From Candidatus Sulfotelmatobacter sp. (lineage in GTDB: Bacteria > Acidobacteriota > Terriglobia > Terriglobales > Acidobacteriaceae), in assembly GCA_017883385.1 (NCBI GenBank), contig JADGNQ010000039.1, forward strand, positions 1 through 39,006: a DNA stretch of 39,006 bases. The letters run 5' to 3'. Positions 16,080 through 24,029 of the stretch are shown here, piece after piece. The notes under the pieces were generated by a model. That model had not been told where the DNA came from. It was given only the letters and a program-made list of their open reading frames with translations, and searched no databases. The translations under genes were made by a program, and so were the position numbers. Numbering within the stretch: the first letter of the stretch is position 1; every line of letters begins with the position of its first letter.

Positions 16080-16541
16080 CTAGCGGCGATATTGCGTCGG
16101 TAGCGGACCCTTTTCCAGCGTCTCGCGGTCCCAGATGGCGCCGTCGCGCGTGTAGCTGGCCAGTTCGAAGTCCTGCGTCAGCTCCAGCGCGTCGGTGGGA
16201 CAGGCGTCCTCGCACAGGCCGCAGAACATGCAGCGGCTCAGATCGTAGGTGAAGTTGGTGAGTTCCTTGCGGCGCGTCTTCTCGTTGCGTTCGCTCGAAA
16301 CCACAATCAAATGCTCCGGGCACGCCAGCGCACACAGATCGCAGGCAATGCACATGGTCTCGTCGGTGTCAGGGTTGACGTTCAGTCGTGGCGCCCCGCG
16401 GTAGCGCTCCGCTACCTGCGGCCGCTCCAAAGGATACTGCTCGGTATAGATCTCCTTGGGGTCCTGGTAGCGGAACGTGACTTTCAGCCCCTGCAACAGG
16501 TCGACCAGAAAGATCTTTCGGAGCAAACTTGGCATGCCCAT
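16080..16541 (-). CDS. nuoI: NuoI-like 2x[4Fe-4S] complex I subunit (isolated copy)
   Basis: 153 residues. NuoI transfers electrons between clusters N6a and N6b towards NuoB in NADH:quinone oxidoreductase. The N-terminal amphipathic stretch (LLRKIFLVDLLQGLKVTFRY) is the membrane-contact region; PRLNVNPDTDETMCIACDLC and SRCMFCGLCEDACPTDAL provide both complete CxxCxxCxxxCP motifs (8 Cys). No other nuo gene adjoins it. About 2 kb further on the same strand begins a hydrogenase-4-like operon whose own ferredoxin domain is degenerate. It may serve the main complex I encoded elsewhere or that operon's complex; the first is the default. The start could also be the Met two codons later. Confidence 0.9.
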   Translation of the reverse strand: MGMPSLLRKIFLVDLLQGLKVTFRYQDPKEIYTEQYPLERPQVAERYRGAPRLNVNPDTDETMCIACDLCALACPEHLIVVSSERNEKTRRKELTNFTYDLSRCMFCGLCEDACPTDALELTQDFELASYTRDGAIWDRETLEKGPLPTQYRR

Positions 16542-16848
16542 GTCGCCGTTAGCATACCATTATCCGGCGAATCGCCAAAACCCCGTTCCGCTCGCTTTAG
16601 GTCGCGGAGCTCCCATGTGGCGACAGCCGCCTTCGGCTGTCCATCGAGCGCAGCTCGACAGCCAAGTACGTTAGAAGCGGTAACAGGCTACGTTCAGCTG
16701 CGTTCGCTTGTCCGGAAACCAGAATCTGAGCATGCTATTTCCAAGCGTTTAACAATACGACCCCGTCTTAATTGTTGAAGAGACTGACTTTGCACGCTGG
16801 CGTGGAACTTTTTCCGCGCCCCCTCCGTACCCAATAGGAGAGGATGTC
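16542..16848. other. Intergenic region, 307 bp
   Basis: Contains the palindromic repeat at 16614-16642, followed at once by a smaller hairpin CGAGC-GCA-GCTCG (16645-16657). Beyond these nothing stands out. It should contain the promoter for nuoI leftward and for the 51-codon gene rightward, but neither could be located. Confidence 0.5.
16614..16642. repeat. Intergenic palindromic repeat, second copy of aguA insert
   Basis: CATGTGGCGACAGCCGCC-TT-CGGCTGTCC; the GACAGCCG/CGGCTGTC arms form an 8-bp stem. It is 26/29 identical to the reverse complement of 13807-13835. Confidence 0.8.
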
Positions 16849-17004
16849 ATGAAGGCCTATTTCACAAACATGCCGATGAGAATCTGGGTTCTTCTCGTCG
16901 TCCCCGCGGTCGTCATTGCCTACCCGGTCGTCAGGATCGTGGTCCCAGCGGTGATTCGCGCGGTCGTACCGGAAGTTGTGCGAACGGTGTTGCACGTCAT
17001 CTAA
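16849..17004 (+). CDS. 51-residue membrane peptide
   Basis: Small gene: ATG 16849 to TAA 17002-17004. It has a strong ribosome site (TAGGAGAGGATGTCATG). The product starts MKAYFTNMPMRIW and continues with a very Val-rich hydrophobic segment (VLLVVPAVVIAYPVVRIVV), then PAVIRAVVPEVVRTVLHVI. One transmembrane helix plus a second amphipathic, Pro- and Arg-punctuated segment is likely. The function is unknown. It is upstream of tadA on the same strand with a 102-bp gap. Confidence 0.6.
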   Translation: MKAYFTNMPMRIWVLLVVPAVVIAYPVVRIVVPAVIRAVVPEVVRTVLHVI

Positions 17005-17106
17005 GCGGCAGGCCGAGCGCTGACGAAGTTAACTCCCGCCTCGAGCACGGCCGGGACTCATCTCTGCTCCCAACCCGCTAGAATACTGAGCGGAGCGTCA
17101 ACCCCA

Positions 17107-17571
17107 GTGTCGCCACAGAAGACTGCCGCGGATGAACTCTGGATGGAAGAAGCTCTCCGCTGCGCCCAGCGAGCGCTGGAGTCCGGCGAAGTTCCCGTGG
17201 GCGCGGTCGTAGTATTCGATGGGCGTATTGTGGGCCGCGGATGGAACCGCAACATATCAGACTTCGATCCTACGGCCCATGCGGAGATCATCGCCCTGCG
17301 CGCCGCCGGCGCCGCCGTTGGTAACCATCGACTGGAAGGCTGCGAGCTGTTTGCCACAATTGAACCGTGCTCCATGTGCGCTGGCGCGCTGGTGCATGCT
17401 CGCATCCAGCGCGTGATATATGGCGCGGACGACCCGAAGGCTGGCGCTGTGCAGTCGGTAATGAAGGTCCTAAATCACCCACAACTGAACCATAAGATCG
17501 AGGTTCGCAACGGAGTCTTGGCGGGTCGCAGCACGGAACTTTTGCAATCGTTCTTTAGAAATCGTCGTTAG
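17107..17571 (+). CDS. tadA: tRNA adenosine(34) deaminase
   Basis: Deaminates the wobble adenosine of tRNA-Arg(ACG) to inosine. 154 residues with the cytidine-deaminase zinc site: His58-Ala-Glu60 (TAHAEIIALR) supplies a ligand and the proton shuttle, and Cys88 and Cys91 in EPCSMCAGAL supply the others. ARIQRVIYGADDPKAGAVQS and LNHPQLNHKIEV are typical TadA blocks. GTG 17107 is the start; GGAG lies about 11 nt upstream. The last codons and stop are built from the first unit of a heptamer repeat. Confidence 0.95.
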   Translation: MSPQKTAADELWMEEALRCAQRALESGEVPVGAVVVFDGRIVGRGWNRNISDFDPTAHAEIIALRAAGAAVGNHRLEGCELFATIEPCSMCAGALVHARIQRVIYGADDPKAGAVQSVMKVLNHPQLNHKIEVRNGVLAGRSTELLQSFFRNRR

Positions 17572-17591
17572 CCGTTGGTCGTTTGTCGTTG
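17564..17591. repeat. Heptamer array overlapping the tadA stop
   Basis: Four units of 7 nt: GTCGTTA, GCCGTTG, GTCGTTT, GTCGTTG. The tadA stop (TAG, 17569-17571) lies across the first unit boundary, so the array supplies the last two codons and the stop. Confidence 0.75.
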
Positions 17592-17765
17592 GCCCACCGC
17601 TTAAGCGTTTGTCATTCCGACCCCCGAGCACGCGAGGGGCGGAGGAATCTCGGTTTCGCTGGCAACTGGTCGCGAGGAAGAGTTGCGCGGCTTGCGGGAG
17701 GACAAGCTGAGGTCGATCCGTTCTTTCGCCAAATTCCTTGCGCAGGTCCTCCTCGATATCGCACT

Positions 17766-18164
17766 TTAGAGCTGACAGACGCCGAAGTCCTTGGTCACCT
17801 CTCTTGCTTCCCATACAAGCGTCTTGTCGGGGCCTTTCGATTTTGCTTTCTTGCCCTGCAACCTCATCCGATCGCCCGGCTTAATGTTCGTCGTGTCGCC
17901 AGACAGCGCGTAAATTTGCTTGTTTTTTTCGTCGGTGACGGTCATCCCGTTTGCCCCCGAGTTGACGCATCCCGTAATGGCTCGTTCTTTCGAATAGTGA
18001 ATGGCAACAATCGCGACAACTGCCACTCCCGCGACCACTCCCACAATTATTCCGGCGATTGTCCCGTTGCTGACGATTTTGCCTGAGTTCTGCGCTTCCA
18101 CAGGGATGCAGAGAACGAAACTGAGCGCGACAATCAGAACTGCCGAGAGTACTTTGGGGCCCAT
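17766..18164 (-). CDS. Small exported/membrane-anchored hypothetical protein
   Basis: 132 residues. A signal peptide (SAVLIVALSFVLCIPVEA) is followed by a Gly/Val-rich membrane segment (GTIAGIIVGVVAGVAVVAIVAI), then a polar domain TGCVNSGANGMTVTDEKNKQ and AREVTKDFGVCQL with two cysteines that may pair. The domain shape (TGCV...YALSGD...GDRMRLQGK) resembles small OB-like lipid/peptidoglycan-side proteins seen in acidobacteria, but no family name can be given. ATG 18164 has AGAGGAG 7 nt before it. Confidence 0.7.
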   Translation of the reverse strand: MGPKVLSAVLIVALSFVLCIPVEAQNSGKIVSNGTIAGIIVGVVAGVAVVAIVAIHYSKERAITGCVNSGANGMTVTDEKNKQIYALSGDTTNIKPGDRMRLQGKKAKSKGPDKTLVWEAREVTKDFGVCQL

Positions 18165-18415
18165 CCTGTTCTCCTCTTCGTAGAAATTTCCCGGCCCATC
18201 GTTCTAACACTGCACGAGAGCGAGATGGTCTGGCCGATCGTGAAGTCGGGCAATCGTAGGCGTGATGAGAGGACAAGTCAATGAAAGCCATGGAGTTGGT
18301 GTGTTTCTAGAGGGATTGTTGGCGCAAAATCGCCCATACACTCATCTGGCCTCGCGCTCGGCACTTGAGTGTGATGGCTTGATTTCGAAAGTAATTAAGA
18401 TGCATTTGCCGTTTT

Positions 18416-19291
18416 TCAGAAGAAGTCCGCGCGGTTGTTGTGCAGTCGTTCAGCCAAACGTCCGACCGCTAAGAGGATTCCATGCAGAAGAGCTTGGGGC
18501 CGCGGTGGACAGCCCGGAATATAAACATCTACTGGAAGCACCTTGTCGACGCCGCCCAAAGACGCATAGTTCTCGCCAAAGATGCCGCCACTGATGCCGC
18601 AAGCTCCAACCGCGACGACTACCTTGGGTTCGGCCATTGCCCGATGCGTCTTCAACAGCGCAAGTTCCATGTTCCGCGTGACAGGACCAGTGACAAGAAG
18701 CATGTCGGCATGACGAGGAGAGGCAACGAATTGGATTCCGAAGCGCTCGATGTCGTGGACCGGATTGTTCAGAGCGACAATTTCGAGTTCGCATCCGTTG
18801 CATGATCCCGCATCCACCTCACGGATGGCGAGAGATCGTCCGAGGACTTTCTGGATGGTTTCGCGCGCTTTCTTCCCAAGGCTCTCGACGTCCGTTTCGA
18901 CATTCACCGACGCTCGGTCAACTTTACGCAACCCGCGATGGGTGCGGTCGGGATTCAGTGTGTATTCCGCGGTCAGGACCAGATTCCGGCGGTCCGGAGT
19001 CGCCAATTCAAATTCCCGGGTGATGCGCACCGCCTGGTCGGACGATGCTTCGGCGCACAAGCCGCAGAAGACACAGAGCCCGTAATCGACGGTGACTTTC
19101 CGGGAATCACCTTTGTCGGATAGAGAAATCGCCCCGGTTGGACACACCTCAGCAGCAGGTCGCGCGTCCTTCCATTTGTCGAAATCGAAGCTTGGACGTC
19201 CGCGATAGCGATCGGAGATCTTCGCGGGTTCGGCCGGATAGTTTGCGGTGACTATTCCCGTGCTAATCGTCTTTTGAAGAATCTTTAACAT
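18416..19291 (-). CDS. Fused ferredoxin (HyfH-like) and NuoB/HyfI-like small subunit
   Basis: 291 residues, two domains that are separate genes in E. coli hyf. Residues 1-95 are a ferredoxin domain in which motif 1 keeps only Cys50 (expected Cys 40, 43, 46 are Trp, Ala, Ala) and motif 2 keeps Cys73, 76, 79 but has Ser83 for its fourth Cys. The remaining four cysteines are precisely the ligands of one [4Fe-4S] cluster. Residues 155-275 are NuoB-like with all four proximal-cluster ligands: Cys164 and Cys167 (AGSCNGCELE), Cys231 (GACGISGG) and Cys261 (PGCPPRP). Electrons should pass ferredoxin to NuoB-like cluster. It begins 3 nt after the large-subunit stop and is the last gene of the operon. 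Confidence 0.88.
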   Translation of the reverse strand: MLKILQKTISTGIVTANYPAEPAKISDRYRGRPSFDFDKWKDARPAAEVCPTGAISLSDKGDSRKVTVDYGLCVFCGLCAEASSDQAVRITREFELATPDRRNLVLTAEYTLNPDRTHRGLRKVDRASVNVETDVESLGKKARETIQKVLGRSLAIREVDAGSCNGCELEIVALNNPVHDIERFGIQFVASPRHADMLLVTGPVTRNMELALLKTHRAMAEPKVVVAVGACGISGGIFGENYASLGGVDKVLPVDVYIPGCPPRPQALLHGILLAVGRLAERLHNNRADFF

Positions 19292-19294
19292 CGT

Positions 19295-20887
19295 TTACCG
19301 ATCCGTCCCCGAGTAGGAAAGGTTAAAACTCTTGTTGATCACTGGAAAGTCCGCAATGATGTTTCCCTGAACCGCTTCCACTAGCGCTGGCCAATTGTTA
19401 AGCGAGGGGTCTTTGATCTTGCAGCGCTCGAGATGATTGTCAGGTCCGGTACGAATCCAATGGATGATTTCCCCGCGCCATCCTTCAACCGCGCTCACGG
19501 TGCAGCGATCGGGCGGAATAGTCGGCATGGGCACACGGAACTCCCGCTGCAGATCATCCGTCATAGCCTTGCGGACGATGCCAATGGATTCGTTCACCTC
19601 ATCGATGCGGACCTGCATGCGGTGCCAAACGTCTCCGACCTCGTAAACCGGTACACGGAATGAGTAGCGAGAGTAGGCGGCGTAAGGGTGATCGCGGCGC
19701 ACGTCGAGATCAACCCCGGAGGCGCGCCCGCCCACGCCCACGATGCCCAGATCTCGTGCCTTATCGGGCCGCAAGACTCCGGTCTGTTCCAGACGATCGC
19801 GAGTGGATTCGGACCTGTCAATCAGATTGATCAGTTCCTGAAATTCGGCTGCGAAGAAGTCCAGCGTGTTGCGGAGCGTATCCAGTTGCGCCTGGTCCCA
19901 GCCCCGGCGCACTCCGCCTATGCAGACCATGCCACGCAACAGGCGACTGCCAGTCATTTGCTCGTTGAGGTCGACCAATGTTTCTTTCAAGCGGCTGGCG
20001 TGGGCATGGGCTATGACAAAACCGACGTCGGTGGCAATCGCGCCGATGTCAGCGACATGATTGCAGATACGTTCCAGTTCCAACAAAATGGTCCGCATCA
20101 CCAGACCACGAAGTGGCACTTCCATGCTGGCAGCACGTTCGATGGCCTGACAGAAAGCTGTGCCGTGGGAGAAACTCGAATCGCCTGAAATGCTCTCCGC
20201 CAGGAAAACGGCTTTGTGTAGGGGTATCTTCTCGAAGAGTTTCTCCGTGCCCTTATGCGTGTAGAACATTCGCAGTTGCAGGTAGAGTATGGGTTCGCCC
20301 GCCACCGCGAAATTGAAATGCCCCGGCTCGATGATTCCGGCATGGACCGGGCCTACGGGCACCTGCAACACACCTTCACCGAAGGCTGGCCGGTAGATGT
20401 GGCGTTCTCCCTCGAAGGGCGGTAGCACGGTTTCGAGAGGAAAATCCTTGCGCAAGGGGTAAACGTCGGGCCAATTGTCATGCAAGGCAACCCGGCGTGG
20501 ATTCGGGTGTCCAACGGCCTTCAGGCCAAACCAATCCTGGATTTCGCGTTCCTGCCAGTTCACCGCGGGTAGTTCGGCGGAGAGCGAGGGAAACTCTAGA
20601 GTATCGGTCCGCACCGGCGCCTGCACGATCAGATACTGGGCGCTACCTTTTTGTTCGAAGACATAGTAGTTGAAGAAGACGCCTTCCACCGGGCGGCGGT
20701 CTTCCGCGAACACCGTAGCCAGCCGGGCCCCGAACTCGCGGCGCAGGTGTTCTGTGATGGGCCGAACGTCGGCATCGCCGAGTAGGACGTAGACTTCATC
20801 CTCGCGATCCGCACGCACGGACTGAACCTGCGGGCCAAGCTTCTGCCGAAGAGCTTCGAATATTGCGGAAGTTGATGGCGTCATCAT
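19295..20887 (-). CDS. hyfG: HyfG/HycE-like large subunit (NuoC-NuoD fusion) without [NiFe] site
   Basis: 530 residues. Residues 1-165 are NuoC-like (ELPAVNWQEREIQDWFGLKA, NWPDVYPLRKDF). From 170 it is NuoD/hydrogenase-large-like (VPVGPVHAGIIEPGHFNF). True group 4 hydrogenases have CxxC here and a C-terminal DPCxxC. This protein has ESISGDSSFSHGTAF at 231-245 and DPSLNNW from 493, so all four nickel-iron cysteines are missing, as in complex I NuoD and in Ehr-type complexes. It cannot make or use H2 in the usual way. ATG 20887 overlaps the HyfF stop (ATGA); a second ATG follows at once. A quinone-like or other redox pocket is possible. Confidence 0.9.
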   Translation of the reverse strand: MMTPSTSAIFEALRQKLGPQVQSVRADREDEVYVLLGDADVRPITEHLRREFGARLATVFAEDRRPVEGVFFNYYVFEQKGSAQYLIVQAPVRTDTLEFPSLSAELPAVNWQEREIQDWFGLKAVGHPNPRRVALHDNWPDVYPLRKDFPLETVLPPFEGERHIYRPAFGEGVLQVPVGPVHAGIIEPGHFNFAVAGEPILYLQLRMFYTHKGTEKLFEKIPLHKAVFLAESISGDSSFSHGTAFCQAIERAASMEVPLRGLVMRTILLELERICNHVADIGAIATDVGFVIAHAHASRLKETLVDLNEQMTGSRLLRGMVCIGGVRRGWDQAQLDTLRNTLDFFAAEFQELINLIDRSESTRDRLEQTGVLRPDKARDLGIVGVGGRASGVDLDVRRDHPYAAYSRYSFRVPVYEVGDVWHRMQVRIDEVNESIGIVRKAMTDDLQREFRVPMPTIPPDRCTVSAVEGWRGEIIHWIRTGPDNHLERCKIKDPSLNNWPALVEAVQGNIIADFPVINKSFNLSYSGTDR

Positions 20888-22383
20888 CCGCCCACCACAA
20901 TGCCCACCGCACCCTGAATCAGCCTGAACAGGGGAGCCGGAATCCAGAAGCCCATTACGACAATCACCAGAGACAAGCCCGCGACGGAGTATCTTTTCCA
21001 GCGGCACATGTCTGCTGCCGGAAGGCCCGGGTCCTCGCCGAGAACCAGGCCGGTGATGTGCACGAGGAAGCCGGAGAAAATCAGCACGAGAAAAGAGACG
21101 AAAAAAATCGCCAGCACAAAATGGTCTCGCGCAAAACCTGCCCGCAGAACGGTGAATTCACTCTGGAAAAAGCTGAAGGGAGGCGAGCCGGTCACCGCAA
21201 GCGTCACCATAAGAAATGCGGCTCCAGTCAAGGGCATCGAATGGATCAACCCGCCTTTCGCCTTCTGAAACAGGTCGGTATTCAGATGCTGCTGGACATT
21301 TCCCGCACAAAAAAAGAGCAAGGGCTTGGTCACGGAATGAAACGTCATGTGCAGAAGCATGCCCAGGATACCCAAAGGCCCTCCGAAGCCGAGCGCCAGC
21401 ACCATGATCCCGCTGTGGTCAATGCTGGAATAGGCCAACAGACGCCGAAAGTTCTTCTGCACGAGGATGAAGGGGACGGCCACCCCCATGGAGAGCAGGC
21501 CGAATAGAATGAGGAGCTGCGAACCAAACTGCGGCCCGAGGCATTTCGAACTCAAGATGTAGAACCGGACCAGCCCGTAGAGGGCGCAGTTGAGCACCCC
21601 AGTGGCGAGGATCGCTGCTCCCGGAATCGGCGCTTCACTGTACGCATCCGGCTTCCAGGTATGCATAGGAGCGATGCCAGCTTTGGTTCCGTATCCGAGA
21701 AGAATAAGGATGAAGGCCAGCCGCATGGTCGGCTTGTCAAACTGGGCGGCGTTCCGGGCGAGGACGGACCAGTTCAAACCCGCAAGCGTGTCCGTACCGA
21801 GGGCCCCATAAGCGGAATAGTAGGTCAGAATCGTGCCAAACAAGGCCATCGAGAGACCAACGCCGCCGATGATGGCATACTTCCAAGCTGCTTCAAGAGA
21901 GGTTTCGCGCCCGTAAAACATAACCAGAAACACCGACGCCAACGTAGTCCCCTCAACCGCCACCCAGAGTATTCCTAAGTTGTTGGCAAGCGCGACCAGC
22001 GTCATGGCGAAAACCAGGAAGGGCATGAGAGCGTAGTACTCGCGCAGTTTGTCGGAGGCAGACCGGCCACCGACCTCCTTGGCCTCCTGCAAAACTCCGC
22101 TGCTCTCTTCGTGACGAAAATAGCCGACCGCATAAATGGAACAGACCAGGGACACAAACGCGGACAAGAGCACAACGAGCGCACTAAGAGCGTCGGCGTA
22201 AAAGAATCCATCCCACAGCGAAACCGGGCCGCTGCGAAGCACCTGAGCAACCAAGACGACGGCCAGGCTGAGCAGTATCGCGAAGGCGGCAAGATTGACC
22301 ACCTCCATCCTGTGCCTTCTTCGGAGGAAGAAGGCCAAGGGACCAGCAGCCAAAGGAACAATAAGGAGTGCGAGCAAAATCAT
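20884..22383 (-). CDS. hyfF: HyfF-like antiporter-type membrane subunit
   Basis: 499 residues, about 14 membrane helices, of the NuoN/NuoM/MrpD antiporter family. Proton-path residues are present: Glu in LWVAVEGTTLAS (helix 5), Lys in LGYGTKAGIAPMHTW (helix 7), a Lys/His pair in VQKNFRRLLAYSSIDHSG and Lys in FHSVTKPLLFFCAG (helix 12). A functional ion channel is therefore likely. It starts 8 nt after HyfE and overlaps the large-subunit gene by 4 nt. Confidence 0.92.
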   Translation of the reverse strand: MILLALLIVPLAAGPLAFFLRRRHRMEVVNLAAFAILLSLAVVLVAQVLRSGPVSLWDGFFYADALSALVVLLSAFVSLVCSIYAVGYFRHEESSGVLQEAKEVGGRSASDKLREYYALMPFLVFAMTLVALANNLGILWVAVEGTTLASVFLVMFYGRETSLEAAWKYAIIGGVGLSMALFGTILTYYSAYGALGTDTLAGLNWSVLARNAAQFDKPTMRLAFILILLGYGTKAGIAPMHTWKPDAYSEAPIPGAAILATGVLNCALYGLVRFYILSSKCLGPQFGSQLLILFGLLSMGVAVPFILVQKNFRRLLAYSSIDHSGIMVLALGFGGPLGILGMLLHMTFHSVTKPLLFFCAGNVQQHLNTDLFQKAKGGLIHSMPLTGAAFLMVTLAVTGSPPFSFFQSEFTVLRAGFARDHFVLAIFFVSFLVLIFSGFLVHITGLVLGEDPGLPAADMCRWKRYSVAGLSLVIVVMGFWIPAPLFRLIQGAVGIVVGG

Positions 22384-22391
22384 AAGTTTGC

Positions 22392-23078
22392 TTACTCTCT
22401 CAACTTCCGCAGCTTGCTGACGTCCATGGAGTCGAACGTCTCGCCGATACGGAAGACGAGAATGCCGAGGACCAGTACCGCAACTAGCACATCAAAAAAG
22501 ATGCCAATCTCAACCACCAATGGCATTCCGTAGGTCAATGAAATCGCGGCCAGGAAGAGGCCGTTCTCAAGCGAAAGCAGTCCCAGGACCTGGGTCAACG
22601 CCTTGCGGCGGTTGACCATCACAAAGAAGCCGATCAGGAAAAGTGCGATGGCAACGGCGAGCGTGTTGTGTCCAAGCGCCGCCCGGGCAGAAGTCTCTTC
22701 CGGATGGTAGAAGGACTCTGCGACCACGTAGCCCAGCAGAGTCAGGCCGCCCGAGATGAGGATCGACAGGGGAACGTTGATCAGCGGCTCGATCTCCCTA
22801 CGGATCCCGACCTTCTCCACCAGGCGCTCCAGCAACCGCGGGAGCAGCCCCGCTTTCAAGAAGACCGTAAGCAGAGCGGCAATATAGATGTGGCTGGCCT
22901 GGTTGAAGTAGGCGATGACGGCTGCAATCGCTCCCAAGAGAAAGGACTGCACGGCGAAGATGCGAATACTCGAGACGATCCCGCGCTGTCCGACTGCGGC
23001 GATCTGCAGCACCAGAACCAGAGCCGCCATCAGGGTAATGATTCTGTTGCCAAGCTCGGGGTTGGGGACAAAGGGCAT
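22392..23078 (-). CDS. hyfE: HyfE-like membrane subunit (NuoK-like)
   Basis: 228 residues with about seven helices. The C-terminal half shows NuoK features (FVMVNRRKALTQVLGLLSLE, NGLFLAAISLTYGMPLVVEI), including the membrane Glu residues that carry protons in NuoK. The N-terminal half is the extra segment found in HyfE-type subunits. It lies 9 nt after HyfC. It connects the NuoH-like and antiporter-like parts in this family. Confidence 0.88.
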   Translation of the reverse strand: MPFVPNPELGNRIITLMAALVLVLQIAAVGQRGIVSSIRIFAVQSFLLGAIAAVIAYFNQASHIYIAALLTVFLKAGLLPRLLERLVEKVGIRREIEPLINVPLSILISGGLTLLGYVVAESFYHPEETSARAALGHNTLAVAIALFLIGFFVMVNRRKALTQVLGLLSLENGLFLAAISLTYGMPLVVEIGIFFDVLVAVLVLGILVFRIGETFDSMDVSKLRKLRE

Positions 23079-23087
23079 AGTCAGTAT

Positions 23088-24029
23088 CTAGAACAGAAAC
23101 GTCGAAATGAGCGCGAGCGCTCCTAAAATGAAAGCAACCATCAGCAATTCCGGCACTCGAAACAGACGCAACTTCGCGTTTGTGGTCTCGACCAGAACAA
23201 TCATGCATGCGAGCGTCAGCAATTTAGCAAGATAGAAAGCCAACCCGACGCCGATAGTCTGGAGCGTCCAGTCAGAACTCAATCCGAACGGGAAGAATGT
23301 ATTGACCAGCAACGTCATGAGCACCAACTGTTTGATGGACGCTCCCCATTCGATCAAAGCGAGATACGGTCCCGAATACTCGAGGATCATCGCTTCGTGG
23401 ATCATGGTCAGTTCGAGGTGAGTTGCCGGGTTGTCGACAGGAATCCGACCGGTCTCAGCAATCAGCACAATAAAGAGCGCCGCAAATGCCAGCATCTGCG
23501 ACGGCGCCAGGAACCTCCAGCTCTGGCCGACAGCGACTTTCGCCATTTCGCTCAGATTCGTGGAGTTTGCGCCCAGTGCCACGGTGAAAATCGCAAGCAT
23601 CATGGCCGGTTCCGCGATTGCGGAAATCGTCATTTCCCGACTGCTGCCCAAACCACCGAACGAGCTTCCGGTGTCGAGCCCGCCAAGGGCAAGGAAGAAG
23701 CGACCAAGCGCCAAAAGGTAGACCACCGCGAGCACGCCACCGAACAGGCTGAAAGGAGCATGGGTCGTCGTCATGGGAATCATGAGTCCGACCAGCGTGG
23801 CCGTCCCGAAGACCATGTATGGAGCGGCTGAGAAAATCCATGATGCCGTCTCCGGAATCACCATCCCCTTCCGGAGCAATTTGAGGATGTCGCGGTAGGA
23901 CTGCAAAATGCCCGGCCCGCGGCGCATCTGAAGTCTGGCCTTCAGAGTCTTGATGGTGCCGCTTAGCAGAGGAGCAACTAGCAATAGCAACACGAGTTGC
24001 AGCGCCGAATTGATGAGGACCTCGGTCAC
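23088..24029 (-). CDS. hyfC: HyfC/HycD-like membrane subunit (NuoH-like)
   Basis: 313 residues, about eight helices. It anchors the peripheral arm to the membrane arm. The NuoH/HycD signatures are present: KARLQMRRGPGILQSYRDIL, LGGLDTGSSFGGLGSSREMT followed by AIAEPAM, and AETGRIPVDNPATHLELTMI followed by HEAMILEYSGP with several acidic residues of the E-channel. The ATG overlaps the HyfB stop (ATGA), showing tight coupling. Confidence 0.92.
   Translation of the reverse strand: MTEVLINSALQLVLLLLVAPLLSGTIKTLKARLQMRRGPGILQSYRDILKLLRKGMVIPETASWIFSAAPYMVFGTATLVGLMIPMTTTHAPFSLFGGVLAVVYLLALGRFFLALGGLDTGSSFGGLGSSREMTISAIAEPAMMLAIFTVALGANSTNLSEMAKVAVGQSWRFLAPSQMLAFAALFIVLIAETGRIPVDNPATHLELTMIHEAMILEYSGPYLALIEWGASIKQLVLMTLLVNTFFPFGLSSDWTLQTIGVGLAFYLAKLLTLACMIVLVETTNAKLRLFRVPELLMVAFILGALALISTFLF

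Noticed and set aside
17470..17814. A 114-codon minus-strand gene next to tadA
   Set aside because: Its centre is a translation of the heptamer repeat (NDQRLTT), and it overlaps tadA and the terminal part of the gene at 17766; no ribosome site.
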